Assembly: GCF_900143275.1 (NCBI RefSeq)
Contig: NZ_FSRO01000001.1
Coordinates: 1 to 64,000, forward strand
DNA from: Nitrosomonas cryotolerans ATCC 49181
Lineage (GTDB): Bacteria > Pseudomonadota > Gammaproteobacteria > Burkholderiales > Nitrosomonadaceae
Direction: 5' to 3'
Length of the DNA stretch: 64,000 bases
The notes under the pieces are model-generated. The model was not told the origin of the DNA and made no database searches. It saw only the letters and a program-made list of their open reading frames with translations. The translations under genes and the position numbers were made by a program. Position 1 is the stretch's first letter. Each line of letters starts with the position of its first letter. Positions 30,465-43,017 of the stretch are shown piece by piece.

Positions 30465-30511
30465 TTTGTGTTCAAGTCAAAAATCCCCTATTAGTATTAT
30501 ATTTAAAACAA

Positions 30512-31627
30512 ATGATTTTAATAAAAACCAGCAGAGATACATTACTTAAACCATTACAAATGGTTACTGGGATCGTTGAACGCCGTCATACCTTGCCTAT
30601 TTTGTCTAATGTACTAATCCAACAAGATAATGAGAAAATTTCTTTTTTAGCAACCGATCTTGAAGTACAAATAGAGACAGCTACTCAAAATAAAATAACA
30701 ATAGAACAGACATTTTCAATTACAGTATCAGCAAAAAAATTTCAAGACATATTACGTGCGCTTTCATCCGATATTGAAATTATACTGGCAATACAAGAAA
30801 ATCGATTGCAAGTAAGATCTGGAAAAAGCTCTTTTAATCTACAAACACTACCGGGTGATGGCTTTCCTAAAATCTCGGATGAAACAAGACCTGAAGCCGC
30901 CATTACGCTGCAACAGAAAGATCTTAAAAATTTATTACATCATGTGTCATTTGCCATAGCACAGCAAGATATTCGTTATTATCTCAATGGACTCTTATTA
31001 CTTATAGAGAACAATGATTTAAAAGGTGTTGCGACGGATGGGCATCGCTTAGCTTACTATATAATTAATCTAGAGGAATCAAGGACTAAAAAAGAAGTTA
31101 TTCTTCCACGTAAAGCTGTATTAGAACTTGGAAAGCAACTCAATGATAATGACGAACCTGTAATAATAGAAATTTTTCAAAATAAAATACGCTTTTCTTT
31201 TTCAAACATTACGCTGATTTCTAAAGTAATTGATGGCAAATTTCCTGATTATAATCGTGTTATTCCAACACAAAATACAAAGCAATTTGATTTAGATCGC
31301 TTAATATTCTTGCAGGCATTGCAACGTGTATCTATTCTCTCAAATTTAAATGAAAAATTTCGAGGAATGCGTTTAATCGTATCAGACAGTACCTTATGTA
31401 TTATCTGCAAAAATAATGAACAAGAAGAAGCTCGAGAAGAAATAGAAATTCAGTATGACAATGAAATGATCGATATCAGTTTTAATATTACTTATTTATT
31501 AGATCTATTAAATAATATCAGTGCTGAAACAATTCGTTGCCATTTTGGAGATGCTAGCAGTAGTGTATTGATAACCATTCCCAACAATGAAAATTTTAAA
31601 TACATTGTAATGCCAATGAGAATTTGA
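30512..31627 (+). CDS. dnaN: DNA polymerase III beta sliding clamp
   Basis: DnaN is the ring clamp that holds polymerase III on DNA. The 371-residue protein shows the three-domain clamp pattern, starting MILIKTSRDTLLKPLQMVTGIVERRHTLPILSNVL, with DGHRLA in domain II and the C-terminal end IVMPMRI characteristic of bacterial clamps. Length is standard. It is separated from dnaA by oriC (1.67 kb) and followed by gyrB after 23 bp, without recF in between. Confidence 0.98.
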   Translation: MILIKTSRDTLLKPLQMVTGIVERRHTLPILSNVLIQQDNEKISFLATDLEVQIETATQNKITIEQTFSITVSAKKFQDILRALSSDIEIILAIQENRLQVRSGKSSFNLQTLPGDGFPKISDETRPEAAITLQQKDLKNLLHHVSFAIAQQDIRYYLNGLLLLIENNDLKGVATDGHRLAYYIINLEESRTKKEVILPRKAVLELGKQLNDNDEPVIIEIFQNKIRFSFSNITLISKVIDGKFPDYNRVIPTQNTKQFDLDRLIFLQALQRVSILSNLNEKFRGMRLIVSDSTLCIICKNNEQEEAREEIEIQYDNEMIDISFNITYLLDLLNNISAETIRCHFGDASSSVLITIPNNENFKYIVMPMRI

Positions 31628-31635
31628 TCTATTAA

Positions 31636-34119
<2,484 letters not shown>

Positions 34120-34154
34120 TTCACTGGATATTTACTGGTAAAAATACAGTTTGC

Positions 34155-34360
34155 TTGATCAATTCGATGGCTTCTATCAGAGATTTTATTCTCAATCCTT
34201 TTTGTAATTCTGATTCTGTTTTTTTAGATCTGTGCAGATTACTTTTATTAGCATGTTATCTCGACGATTGCTCTGGGCACTATTTTTCATTTATTGCAGC
34301 AATTCTGCCGTGCAAGATAGCCTTGCTCGGCGCAAGCACTATTACTGTGACAATGTTCCT
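34155..34360 (-). pseudogene. Possible decayed IS5 3' end
   Basis: The stretch TTTTTTTAGATCTGTGCAGA (about 34223-34242) and the following ACTTTTATTAGCATG resemble the 3' end of the IS5-family transposase at 2822-2860, and TGCCGTGCAAGAT further on is also similar. Identity is patchy and no frame survives. It may be a remnant of a related element. Confidence 0.25.
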
Positions 34361-34470
34361 CTGATTTCTTAGAGTTATGGCTGGCAGAAACATACGGATA
34401 AATAAATTATTACCATGATTTGTTCATGATGGTTTTAATTGATGTACCGAAATGGCTTGCTAGAATCTAA

Positions 34471-34559
34471 GAGATTCTTGCAAAATTCCTCGCCAGAAGT
34501 TTTTGACTATTGATTGTAAAGGATTAATTTTTCAACTATTGGGGTTTTGTAAAGGTCTC
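34471..34559 (-). repeat. 88-bp MITE family, copy 6
   Basis: An 89-bp unit GAGATTCTTGCAAAATTCC...GGTTTTGTAAAGGTCTC, between gyrB and rsgA (convergent). Minus orientation. TCTAA precedes and CCCCC follows, so no target duplication is visible; a later rearrangement or loss is likely. Confidence 0.85.
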
Positions 34560-34570
34560 CCCCCCATTGA

Positions 34571-35467
34571 CTATCTATGTAATAGTCTATGATAGAAAGC
34601 CAGGCGCTGTGAACTGATTTTTCCTTCTTGAGTGGCCAGTATTACTGCGCAGCCGGGCTCGTTAATATGGCGACAATTATTGAATCTACATTGTCCAATG
34701 TATGAATGGAATTCGACAAATCCCCAGGCCAGGTTTTCGTTTTTAATATGGTTTAAGCCAAACTCTTGGATACCGGGAGAATCAATGATATGGCTATCCG
34801 AATCGATGTGATAGAGATGTGTATGTGTTGTGGTATGACAGCCGGAATTAAGCGCGACAGAAATCTCTCCCGTCGCACGTTTAGCCTCCGGAATAAGGGC
34901 ATTGATGATGGTGGATTTACCCATTCCTGATTGACCTGCTAGCACACTAAAATGGCCTTTCAAGTAAGGCAAAAGGATTTCAACACTTTTTTCTGCGCTT
35001 ATCCGTAATAAAGGATAGCCAATTTTTTGATACGGAGAAAGTATTTCAGCTGCAATACGTGTAGGTTCCGTTATATCCGCTTTATTTAATATAATGAGTG
35101 ATTTAATATTCTGTTGTTCAGCAGTAACAAGGCATCGATTGATTAGTTCTTCACTAAAGCTGGGAACACCCGCAACCACGATGATAATCTGAGTGATATT
35201 CGCGGCAATAATTTTTTCCCGAAAGGCATCGCTTCGATAGAGTAATGTAGAACGTGGTTGAATAGTTTCGATGACCCCCTGTCCGGGAGTGGTTGGTTTT
35301 ATTTCTACTTGATCACCGCAAGCTACCCCCCCTTTTTTTCCACGCATCACACAAGATAGCGTTTCACCCTTTATTGTTTCAATCAAATAATGTCTACCAA
35401 ATGCGGCAATAACTTTGCCGCTGGTATTATTTTCTTTTTTCGAGAATAGGTGATGAGTGGAGCTCAA
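34571..35467 (-). CDS. rsgA: Ribosome small-subunit maturation GTPase RsgA
   Basis: RsgA (YjeQ) is a circularly permuted GTPase that checks late 30S assembly. The 298-residue protein has an N-terminal OB-fold (GKVIAAFGRHYLIET, CVMRGKKGGVACGDQVEI), then G4 LNKADI before G1 GQSGMGKSTIINAL, as expected for the permuted order, and G3 DSPG. The C-terminal zinc site follows (CRFNNCRHINEPGCAV). Its start overlaps the stop of the pterin dehydratase gene by 4 bp. Confidence 0.96.
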   Translation of the reverse strand: MSSTHHLFSKKENNTSGKVIAAFGRHYLIETIKGETLSCVMRGKKGGVACGDQVEIKPTTPGQGVIETIQPRSTLLYRSDAFREKIIAANITQIIIVVAGVPSFSEELINRCLVTAEQQNIKSLIILNKADITEPTRIAAEILSPYQKIGYPLLRISAEKSVEILLPYLKGHFSVLAGQSGMGKSTIINALIPEAKRATGEISVALNSGCHTTTHTHLYHIDSDSHIIDSPGIQEFGLNHIKNENLAWGFVEFHSYIGQCRFNNCRHINEPGCAVILATQEGKISSQRLAFYHRLLHR

Positions 35468-35817
35468 ATGCTGAATAGCTTATCAATCTTTGCTGCACAA
35501 ATGAAGTCATTTTCAGACAGGCCATTGATTGCGTGAGTAGTATACGTTACGTTACATTTGTTGTAACCAACAGTAATATCTGGATGGTGATCTTCACGAT
35601 GAGAAATCCACGCCAAGGCATTAACAAAAGCAATTGTCTGATAATAATTTTTAAACGGATAAGTTTTAAAGATTGATTTATCTGTTGCTTGCCAGCTTTC
35701 AAGTTGTAATAGCAGGGTTGAAATTGTATCAGGCGAAAGTGGTGGTATGCCGCCTTCGCATGGTTTACATTGTTTAGATGCTAAATCACAAACAGTATCA
35801 TTCATCGAAGTGCCCAC
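35464..35817 (-). CDS. phhB: Pterin-4a-carbinolamine dehydratase
   Basis: The 117-residue protein is a PCD/DCoH family member: the active-site block WISHREDHHPDI with the catalytic His pair, and VNALA before it. The enzyme dehydrates 4a-hydroxytetrahydrobiopterin to quinonoid dihydropterin. No phenylalanine hydroxylase is in view, so its substrate here is not clear. Start could be ATG 35817 or 35805 (MNDTVCDLASKQCKPCEGG). It overlaps both neighbours, so M48 protease, dehydratase and rsgA form one operon. Confidence 0.93.
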   Translation of the reverse strand: MGTSMNDTVCDLASKQCKPCEGGIPPLSPDTISTLLLQLESWQATDKSIFKTYPFKNYYQTIAFVNALAWISHREDHHPDITVGYNKCNVTYTTHAINGLSENDFICAAKIDKLFSI

Positions 35818-37058
35818 CTTTGTAGTTGTGCGACTCTTATTGTAGCAGGTGGATGAGAATCGTAGAATGCTGAATGTAATGGGTCGGGCGTAAGCGTTGC
35901 GGCGTTGTCCTGGTAGAGCTTGACTAATGCATGTATCAAATCGGTGGCCGATGCATTTTGCGCCGCATATTTATCTGCTTCAAATTCATGTTTACGGGAA
36001 TATAAGCTTGATAATGGCTGCAGAAAAAAAGTAAATACCGGCATGATCAAAAAAAAGAGCAATAGTGCCATTGCCGTTGACGGTATGGGTGAAACAGAAA
36101 CACCTAATCCTTGGTAGAACCAGCCCTGCTCCATTAAATAACCCAGTATCCAGAAGAAGAGTAAACTCATGGCGAATGACGAGATAATCCGTTTGATGAC
36201 GTGGTGATGTTTAAAGTGGCCTAATTCATGCGCTAATACAGCTTCAATTTCCGCTGCATTCAGACGTGAAAGTAAAGTGTCGAAAAATACAATTCGTTTG
36301 GTTTTACCAAAACCAGTAAAATAAGCATTCCCGTGGCTACTACGGCGCGAACCATCCATAACGAATAAGCCGCTAGATTGAAAACCGCATTTATTCATCA
36401 GCTGTTCAATACGCGATTTGAGGGATGTATCTTCCAGGGGGGTGAATTTATTGAACAGTGGCGCAATCCAGGTTGGATAAACAGCTAAAATCAGGATGTT
36501 GAATGCTACCCATGCAAACCAGGCGTAAAGCCACCAGTTTTCCCCCATTCTTTCCATTAACCATAAAAAACTAAACAATAATGGTATGCCGAGCAGTAGG
36601 CTCAGGATTAATTGTTTAGCCAGGTCAGTAACAAACATACTGGGTGTCATTTTATTGAAGCCGTACTTTTGTTCAATGACAAAGGTACGGTAATAGCTCA
36701 AAGGAAGCTCTGCAATGCTCAATAACAGAACAGTACTGATGATGAGAGCCATTCCATGCGCTACAGGATCATCTAACCAACTGGACCAGAAATCAGCTAA
36801 GGCGTTTAATCCGCCTCCTAAGGTAAATGCCAATAGAAGAATGGCTTGCAGTAATATATTGGAGTAACTCAAACGTGTTTTTGCACACGTATAATCTGCT
36901 GCTTTCTGGTGCGCAGGAAGATCAATTCGAGCTGAAAAATCGACTGGAACCTGATTGCGATGAGTACGAACATAGTGAATATGCCGTATTGCAAGCCATA
37001 GCCGAGTAGTTGTTGTAAGCAGTAGCACGAAGAGAAAAATCAGAGTAAATGTTTGCAT
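35802..37058 (-). CDS. M48 family (Ste24-like) zinc metalloprotease
   Basis: The 418-residue integral membrane protein has the zinc motif HELGH (VLAHELGHFKHHH) and the third ligand in EFEADKYAAQ, with about seven hydrophobic segments (LIFLFVLLLTTTTRLWLAI, LLFFWILGYLM and others). This is the architecture of the CAAX-protease-1/Ste24 subfamily, longer than HtpX. In bacteria these act in membrane-protein quality control; a specific substrate is unknown. It is the first gene of the minus-strand operon with phhB and rsgA and is divergent from orn. Confidence 0.92.
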   Translation of the reverse strand: MQTFTLIFLFVLLLTTTTRLWLAIRHIHYVRTHRNQVPVDFSARIDLPAHQKAADYTCAKTRLSYSNILLQAILLLAFTLGGGLNALADFWSSWLDDPVAHGMALIISTVLLLSIAELPLSYYRTFVIEQKYGFNKMTPSMFVTDLAKQLILSLLLGIPLLFSFLWLMERMGENWWLYAWFAWVAFNILILAVYPTWIAPLFNKFTPLEDTSLKSRIEQLMNKCGFQSSGLFVMDGSRRSSHGNAYFTGFGKTKRIVFFDTLLSRLNAAEIEAVLAHELGHFKHHHVIKRIISSFAMSLLFFWILGYLMEQGWFYQGLGVSVSPIPSTAMALLLFFLIMPVFTFFLQPLSSLYSRKHEFEADKYAAQNASATDLIHALVKLYQDNAATLTPDPLHSAFYDSHPPATIRVAQLQRWALR

Positions 37059-37160
37059 AATTGGTAGAGTGGCTAAACCTGTATTGTAGTGAAAAGTGAC
37101 GGACTATTACCAATGTGACACAATCAAATATTGACAATCAAGAAAGTAGACTGGTTCATT

Positions 37161-37706
37161 ATGGCACAAGATAACAATAACCTCATCTGGATAGACATGG
37201 AAATGACCGGGCTTAACTCGGATATCGATCGTATTATTGAAGTTGCTATCGTTGTAACCGATTCTCAATTAAATATGGTGGCAGAAGCACCTGTATTAGT
37301 CGTATCACAGCCTGATGCAGTGCTGGCTGGTATGGATAAGTGGAATCAATCTACGCATGCTAAATCAGGATTGATTGATAAGGTCAAGGCTTCGTTACTC
37401 ACAGAAGCCGAAATTGAAGCTCAAATGATTGCATTCTTACAGTTACATATTCCGCCAGGAATTTCCCCCATGTGCGGAAATTCCATCTGTCAGGATCGCC
37501 GTTTTTTAGCACGTTCAATGCCCCAGCTGGAAGCTTATTTCCATTACCGTAACTTAGATGTCAGCACGTTCAAAGAGTTGGCAAAGCGCTGGAAACCAGA
37601 AATTATGTCAGGGCTGACTAAACAGGGAAAACACGAGGCATTAGCAGATATTTATGATTCTATTAATGAATTAAAGTATTATCGTGAGCACTTTATCGTA
37701 ACCTAA
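37161..37706 (+). CDS. orn: Oligoribonuclease
   Basis: Orn is the DEDDh exonuclease that degrades 2-5 nt RNA, including pGpG from cyclic-di-GMP breakdown. The 181-residue protein from ATG 37161 begins [19 protein letters not shown] with Asp12 and Glu14. The later blocks are [21 protein letters not shown] and the C-terminal [15 protein letters not shown] upstream frame exists but the family starts at this ATG. It is divergent from the M48 protease gene; the pGpG role links it functionally to the GGDEF/EAL protein in this window. Confidence 0.97.
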   Translation: MAQDNNNLIWIDMEMTGLNSDIDRIIEVAIVVTDSQLNMVAEAPVLVVSQPDAVLAGMDKWNQSTHAKSGLIDKVKASLLTEAEIEAQMIAFLQLHIPPGISPMCGNSICQDRRFLARSMPQLEAYFHYRNLDVSTFKELAKRWKPEIMSGLTKQGKHEALADIYDSINELKYYREHFIVT

Positions 37707-37743
37707 TTCAATGAAACCGGGTTGTTAGATTTTATATAATCGA

Positions 37744-37869
37744 ATGATACAGGAATCAGAAAATAATTTTTCAGGGTTATTTGCAGAAATTGCCCAAAAT
37801 AAGGTGATTATTCCTGCTGATTGTATTGGTTGGATCCGACTAGTTTTTGTTACTTGTCAAGGAGAATAA
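37744..37869 (+). CDS. Possible 41-residue ORF overlapping the glgP start
   Basis: An open frame of 41 codons (MIQESENNFSGLFAEIAQ...) ends in TAATG, its stop sharing one base with the glgP ATG. No ribosome binding site precedes it and the product is not recognised. The overlap suggests a leader peptide or translational coupling, but chance is as likely. Confidence 0.25.
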   Translation: MIQESENNFSGLFAEIAQNKVIIPADCIGWIRLVFVTCQGE

Positions 37870-40427
37870 TGATGTCTTCGAGAACACCCTTCACAATTAC
37901 AATTAATCCTAAAATACCGCTACGCCTTAAGCGTTTGGAAGAGTTGGCCAACAATCTTTGGTATAGCTGGGATCGCGCCACGCGCACACTTTTTTCCCGG
38001 CTTGATCCGAACTTATGGGGAGCAGTAGGGCATAATCCCAAAGCGTTCCTTAAGCGTGTGGATGAATCTATCTTATTGAAAGCAGCAGAAGATCGTGTGT
38101 TTCTGGCGAGTTACAACAGTATTTTATCAACATATGATTCTTATCATTATGAAGCATCACCACAGGATTCTTATGAGAACTTGCAGCCAGAAGATCAAGT
38201 AGCTTATTTCTGTTTTGAATTCGGTTTTCATGAAAGCTTACCCATTTATTCTGGTGGTTTGGGTATTCTCGCTGGCGATCATTGTAAGGCCGCCAGTGAT
38301 TTGAATTTGCCGTTCGTGGGTGTTGGTTTGCTTTATCGTCAAGGATATTTTTTTCAGACCATCGATAACCAGGGTAATCAAGAAGTTACTTACACTGATT
38401 CAGATTTTGAAGATTTTCCAGTGATGCCGGTACTAGATGAAAACGGGTCGAATATCTGTGTTGAAGTTGGCTTGCCCCATCGAAATATCAGAGTAAAAGT
38501 ATGGCAGGCAAGAATTGGCCATGTGACACTTTATCTGCTGGATACTGATTTATCAGAAAATGCGCCTCAGGATCGTTATATCACGCACAAACTTTATGGT
38601 GGCGACAAAACCATGCGGATCGAGCAGGAAATAATCCTGGGTGTAGGCGGGGTACGTGCATTACAAAAAATAGGGTTAAAGCCGACTGTATGGCATATTA
38701 ATGAAGGGCATGCTGCCTTCATGATATTGGAACGGGTACGTAGTCTGACACAGCAAGGACTAGACGCTTCCAGTGCACTGGAAGCGGTAGCAGCTAATAC
38801 CGTTTTTACGACGCATACTGCAGTCCCTGCAGGACATGACTATTTCAGTGAAGATATGATAGAAACCTATTTCTCCTGTTTCTATCAGGATTTGAATGTT
38901 ACTCACGAAGAATTTATGAGACTGGGACATGTACCGGGCAGCCCGGATTTTAATATGACTGCGCTGGCTATTCACGGTTCACGCACACATAATGGCGTGA
39001 GCAAGATACATGGTCATGTCTCAGCTAATATCTGCAAGGATATGTGGCCGCAGATTGATGCGGAAGAAAATCCCATTACATATATCACAAACGGTGTGCA
39101 TGTTCCTACTTTTCTGGCTCAGGAATGGTCCGATTTGTTTGATCGTTATCTTGGTCATGAATGGCGCACTAAAATGTGTGATATAGATTACTGGTCGCGT
39201 ATACATCCGATACCGGATCATTTGTTCTGGAGTGTACAGCAATCTTTAAAATCGCAAATGCTTTATGGGATTCGTGCCCGTTTGACTCAACAGAATTTCC
39301 GGAATCATGGTTCTGAAGCACATCTTGATCGATTACTCAGATTTGCTGATCCGATTAATCCCAATGTTCTGACATTAGGCTTTGCGCGGCGTTTTGCTAC
39401 TTATAAACGTGCTACATTATTGTTTGAGGATCTTGATTGGCTAAAAAAGATCATTCTTGATGAAGAACGTCCTGTATTGCTGGTTTTTGCCGGTAAGGCG
39501 CACCCGGCAGATATTCCAGGACAGGATCTCATCCGGCGTATCAGTCAGATCGCACGCTTGCCGGAATTCGAAGGGCGCCTTTTGTTGGTTGAAGATTATG
39601 ATTTACGCCTTGCCCGGCGGTTGGTCTCTGGTGTGGATGTGTGGATTAACAACCCGGTATATCCATTAGAGGCAAGTGGTACATCGGGAATTAAGGCGGG
39701 GATTAACGGGGCAATTAATCTGAGTGTATTGGATGGTTGGTGGGGCGAAGGCTATGATGGAAAAAATGGCTGGGCGATCAAACCGGGACATGAAAATATG
39801 GAACCAAAATTACGCGATAAAGAAGAAAGCCAGGCCTTTTATGAGATTTTACAGGACCAGGTCGTCCCACTTTATTATAATCGCGGGAAACTGGGTTATT
39901 CACCCGAATGGGTCAAGATGGCTAAACATTCCATGGTGTCATTGCTCCCTCGTTACAATTCGACACGTATGGTCGATGAATACGTGAGTAAATTTTATCT
40001 GTCCGCCAGTAAACAGGGCTCGTTGTATGCAGAACATGATTTTGATGGCGCGAGGAAGGTTGCGGGATGGAAAAATAAAGTAAATAACGCCTGGGGAGGC
40101 GTGGCGCTTCGTCGGCTTGATACTCCCTGCAACCGTACAAACTTTGGTGATGTATTGCATTTCAGGATTGCTGCCAAATTAAACGGATTAAAGCCTGATG
40201 ATGTTATCGTAGAACTCTTGTTATGTCGTCAGTCCGGAAAAATGAGCCTGTGTGACTTTAAGCATTTTGAATTCAAATGCGTAGATACAGAAGCATTAGA
40301 TGAGTATCTTTTTGAGCTAAAGCTGGCACCTGAATTGTGTGGTAAACAGGAATATTATATTCGAGTTTATCCTTACCATTCGTTACTAACGCATCCTATG
40401 GAATTAGGTTTGATGGTTTGGCTATAA
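37869..40427 (+). CDS. glgP: Alpha-glucan (glycogen) phosphorylase
   Basis: This GT35 enzyme releases glucose-1-phosphate from alpha-1,4-glucans. The 852-residue protein starts with the DUF3417-type N-terminal region (LRRLEELANNLWYSWD in form), then AYFCFEFGFHESLPIYSGGLGILAGDH. The probable pyridoxal-phosphate Lys is at 609 in GTSGIKAGINGAI, before DGWWGEGYDG. This is the short archaeal/bacterial AlgP type rather than the E. coli GlgP type. ATG 37869 has AAGGAG five bases before it (37859-37864). It starts the glucan cluster and is convergent with glgB. Confidence 0.95.
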   Translation: MMSSRTPFTITINPKIPLRLKRLEELANNLWYSWDRATRTLFSRLDPNLWGAVGHNPKAFLKRVDESILLKAAEDRVFLASYNSILSTYDSYHYEASPQDSYENLQPEDQVAYFCFEFGFHESLPIYSGGLGILAGDHCKAASDLNLPFVGVGLLYRQGYFFQTIDNQGNQEVTYTDSDFEDFPVMPVLDENGSNICVEVGLPHRNIRVKVWQARIGHVTLYLLDTDLSENAPQDRYITHKLYGGDKTMRIEQEIILGVGGVRALQKIGLKPTVWHINEGHAAFMILERVRSLTQQGLDASSALEAVAANTVFTTHTAVPAGHDYFSEDMIETYFSCFYQDLNVTHEEFMRLGHVPGSPDFNMTALAIHGSRTHNGVSKIHGHVSANICKDMWPQIDAEENPITYITNGVHVPTFLAQEWSDLFDRYLGHEWRTKMCDIDYWSRIHPIPDHLFWSVQQSLKSQMLYGIRARLTQQNFRNHGSEAHLDRLLRFADPINPNVLTLGFARRFATYKRATLLFEDLDWLKKIILDEERPVLLVFAGKAHPADIPGQDLIRRISQIARLPEFEGRLLLVEDYDLRLARRLVSGVDVWINNPVYPLEASGTSGIKAGINGAINLSVLDGWWGEGYDGKNGWAIKPGHENMEPKLRDKEESQAFYEILQDQVVPLYYNRGKLGYSPEWVKMAKHSMVSLLPRYNSTRMVDEYVSKFYLSASKQGSLYAEHDFDGARKVAGWKNKVNNAWGGVALRRLDTPCNRTNFGDVLHFRIAAKLNGLKPDDVIVELLLCRQSGKMSLCDFKHFEFKCVDTEALDEYLFELKLAPELCGKQEYYIRVYPYHSLLTHPMELGLMVWL

Positions 40428-40493
40428 AAGAGGATACGGACGGACAGAAAGAACCGGAGAGTGCTATTTTATATGCTGAACTAGTTACGCACT

Positions 40494-40582
40494 GAGACTG
40501 TTGAAAAAGCCCTCGCTAGAAGTTTTAATCTGTTGATTATAAAAGTTAATTTTAAAGCTATGGAGGTTTTGCAAAGGCTTGG
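40494..40582 (-). repeat. 88-bp MITE family, copy 7 (diverged)
   Basis: A diverged unit GAGACTGTTGAAAAAGCCC...GGTTTTGCAAAGGCTT between the convergent ends of glgP and glgB. Minus orientation; no target duplication left. An inverted repeat GCGCTA/TAGCGC (40582-40600) follows directly but lacks a T-run on either strand. Confidence 0.7.
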
Positions 40583-40654
40583 CGCTATTTTTATTAGCGC
40601 TGAAAATATCTGTGCTTAGTTAGACACCATGAATACATTATCGGCATGATGATG

Positions 40655-42877
40655 TTATGTTCCTTCTAGAGAAAGCATAATCCCGGCCAGTGGCGGTAAT
40701 GTAATAACAATGGAATCTGGTAATGCCATCCAGGGTTCATGAGTAGTCCTAATATCACCTATATTAGCCATGTTACTCCCACCGTAATGGCTAGCATCAC
40801 TATTAAATATTTCATGATAAATCCCGCTGACGGGAACGCCGATACGATAATTAATACGGGGCACGGGCGTGAAATTAAGGACAATTAACATAAAGGTGTC
40901 ATTGCGTGAGCGGCGTAAGTAACTGATGACGGATTGGTCTGCATCGTGACAATCAATCCAGGCAAAACCCTCTGAATAAAAATCAAGCTGATGTAGCGCA
41001 GGGGTATTCTTGTAAAGATGATTCAGATCACGTCCGATTGCCTGTATATTGGCATGCTGTTTGAGTTCAAGTAATTTCCAGTCGAGTTCATGATGGATTC
41101 TCCATTCCTGAATTTGCCCGAATTCATTCCCCATGAAATTCAATTTTTTTCCTGGCCAGGTTATTTGGTAAAGAAATAGTAAGCGTAAATTAGCAAATTT
41201 TTGCCAGATATCGCCCGGCATTTTGGTTAATAATGACCCTTTTTCATGGACTACTTCATCATGTGAAAATGGCAATATGAAATTTTCAGTATAGGCATAG
41301 AGCAAGCTAAAAGTCAGCTGATTATGGTGAAAACGTCGATATATCGGATCTTGCTGTATGTAGGAAAGAGTATCGTTCATCCAACCCATATTCCACTTCA
41401 TTGAAAATCCCAGACCGCCAATATAAGTTGGGCGGGATACTGCTGGCCATGCTGTCGATTCTTCGGCCAGTGTCAGCGCACCAGGGAATTCTTCATGCAC
41501 CATGATGTTCAATTCTCTCAGGAAATCAATTGCGTCTAAATTTTCTCTTCCACCATATTGGTTGGGGAGCCATTCCCCATCCTTACGGGAATAATCAAGA
41601 TAAAGCATGGAGGCGACAGCATCTACTCTTAATCCATCGAGATGAAATTCGGATAACCAGTAATGGGCGCTCGATAATAAAAATGATTTGATTTCATTGC
41701 GTCCATAATTAAAGATGCAGGTTCCCCAGTCCTGATGAAAACCAAGACGTGGATCTTCATGTTCATATAGCGCAGTACCGTCAAAACGTGCCAGAGCAAA
41801 GGTATCCTGTGGAAAATGCGCGGGGACCCAATCGAGAATGATACCCACTCCTGCCTGATGGCAGGTGTCGACAAAAAATTTAAAATCATCAGGGGTGCCA
41901 TAGCGATTCGTAACAGCAAAGTATCCGGTTGTTTGGTAACCCCAGGATTCATCGAGTGGATGCTCGGATATAGGCAATAATTCGATATGGGTATACCCCA
42001 TCTCTTGTATGTAAGGAAGGAGAGATTGGGCGAGTTCACGATAAGTATAAAAGCGTCCATCAGGATGGCGTTTCCATGAGCCCGCATGTATTTCATAAAT
42101 ATTCAATGGGGCATGTAACCAATCCCAGTCTGCTCTGGCGGTCAGCCATGCGGTGTCCTGCCAATCATATCGTTCACTTGAAGGCGTCAGTGCGGCCGTG
42201 CCGGGACGCAGTTCATAACGTGCAGCATAAGGGTCTGTTTTGAGCAGAATCTCACCGGTATGACGATTACGGATTTCATATTTATACAGAAAATTCTCTG
42301 GCATGCCAGGTATGAATAATTCCCATACACCACTGGAATGGTGAACACTCATTGGATGCACTCGCCCATCCCAGCGGTTAAAATCACCCACCAGGCTGAC
42401 ACGTTCAGCATTTGGCGCCCATACTGAGAAACGGATTCCCGTGATACCGGAGACGGTTACTTTATGCGCACCTAGCGTACGATAGGTTTGTCTGAGCTTG
42501 CCCTCATTAAATAAATATAAATCATGATCAGAAATTTGTAATGGGAATGCATAAGGATCATAGGTTTCGTACGTTATGGTTTTGAGTGTCGCATCGATTT
42601 CATCAATATGTAATAAATAAGGTTTATTTGGCAGAGTTTTGCCTTGCCATTCAAAAATCCCGTCAGGGTGGATGCGTGTCATGGAATCGAAATGACCGTT
42701 TATATGAATCTGGATATTGATAGCGTGAGGATGGAATACTCGTATTAATCCATGGCTATGCGTCATATGCGGACCAAGATAAGCGGATGGATGATGTAGT
42801 CGTGCGCTCAGCAGCGCCGTCATAAGAGAATTGGGCTGGGTGGAAATGGCTGTGGATTTAATTGATTTATCTCGCAT
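40655..42877 (-). CDS. glgB: 1,4-alpha-glucan branching enzyme
   Basis: GlgB introduces alpha-1,6 branches into glycogen. The 740-residue protein has an N-terminal extension and CBM48 ([17 protein letters not shown]), then the GH13 core: nucleophile Asp419 in [15 protein letters not shown], acid/base Glu472 in LAEESTAWP, and the third acid in [13 protein letters not shown]-terminal beta domain ([15 protein letters not shown]) is intact. It is transcribed opposite to glgP and divergent from glgC, with about 140 bp between glgB and glgC for promoters. Confidence 0.97.
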   Translation of the reverse strand: MRDKSIKSTAISTQPNSLMTALLSARLHHPSAYLGPHMTHSHGLIRVFHPHAINIQIHINGHFDSMTRIHPDGIFEWQGKTLPNKPYLLHIDEIDATLKTITYETYDPYAFPLQISDHDLYLFNEGKLRQTYRTLGAHKVTVSGITGIRFSVWAPNAERVSLVGDFNRWDGRVHPMSVHHSSGVWELFIPGMPENFLYKYEIRNRHTGEILLKTDPYAARYELRPGTAALTPSSERYDWQDTAWLTARADWDWLHAPLNIYEIHAGSWKRHPDGRFYTYRELAQSLLPYIQEMGYTHIELLPISEHPLDESWGYQTTGYFAVTNRYGTPDDFKFFVDTCHQAGVGIILDWVPAHFPQDTFALARFDGTALYEHEDPRLGFHQDWGTCIFNYGRNEIKSFLLSSAHYWLSEFHLDGLRVDAVASMLYLDYSRKDGEWLPNQYGGRENLDAIDFLRELNIMVHEEFPGALTLAEESTAWPAVSRPTYIGGLGFSMKWNMGWMNDTLSYIQQDPIYRRFHHNQLTFSLLYAYTENFILPFSHDEVVHEKGSLLTKMPGDIWQKFANLRLLFLYQITWPGKKLNFMGNEFGQIQEWRIHHELDWKLLELKQHANIQAIGRDLNHLYKNTPALHQLDFYSEGFAWIDCHDADQSVISYLRRSRNDTFMLIVLNFTPVPRINYRIGVPVSGIYHEIFNSDASHYGGSNMANIGDIRTTHEPWMALPDSIVITLPPLAGIMLSLEGT

Positions 42878-43017
42878 AGGTAGAATTATAATGGCTCTAT
42901 TTGTTTACCATGGTTGGGTCAAATTAAATTCCCTATTAGAAAACAATAAAATGCGTTAACATATTCAGCGCAATGGCAGCGTGATATCACACTCTGGAAA
43001 ATAAGGAATGTATTCAT

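Noticed and set aside
40582..40600. Inverted repeat GCGCTA/TAGCGC as terminator between glgP and glgB
   Set aside because: The stem is only 6 bp and no T-run follows on either strand.
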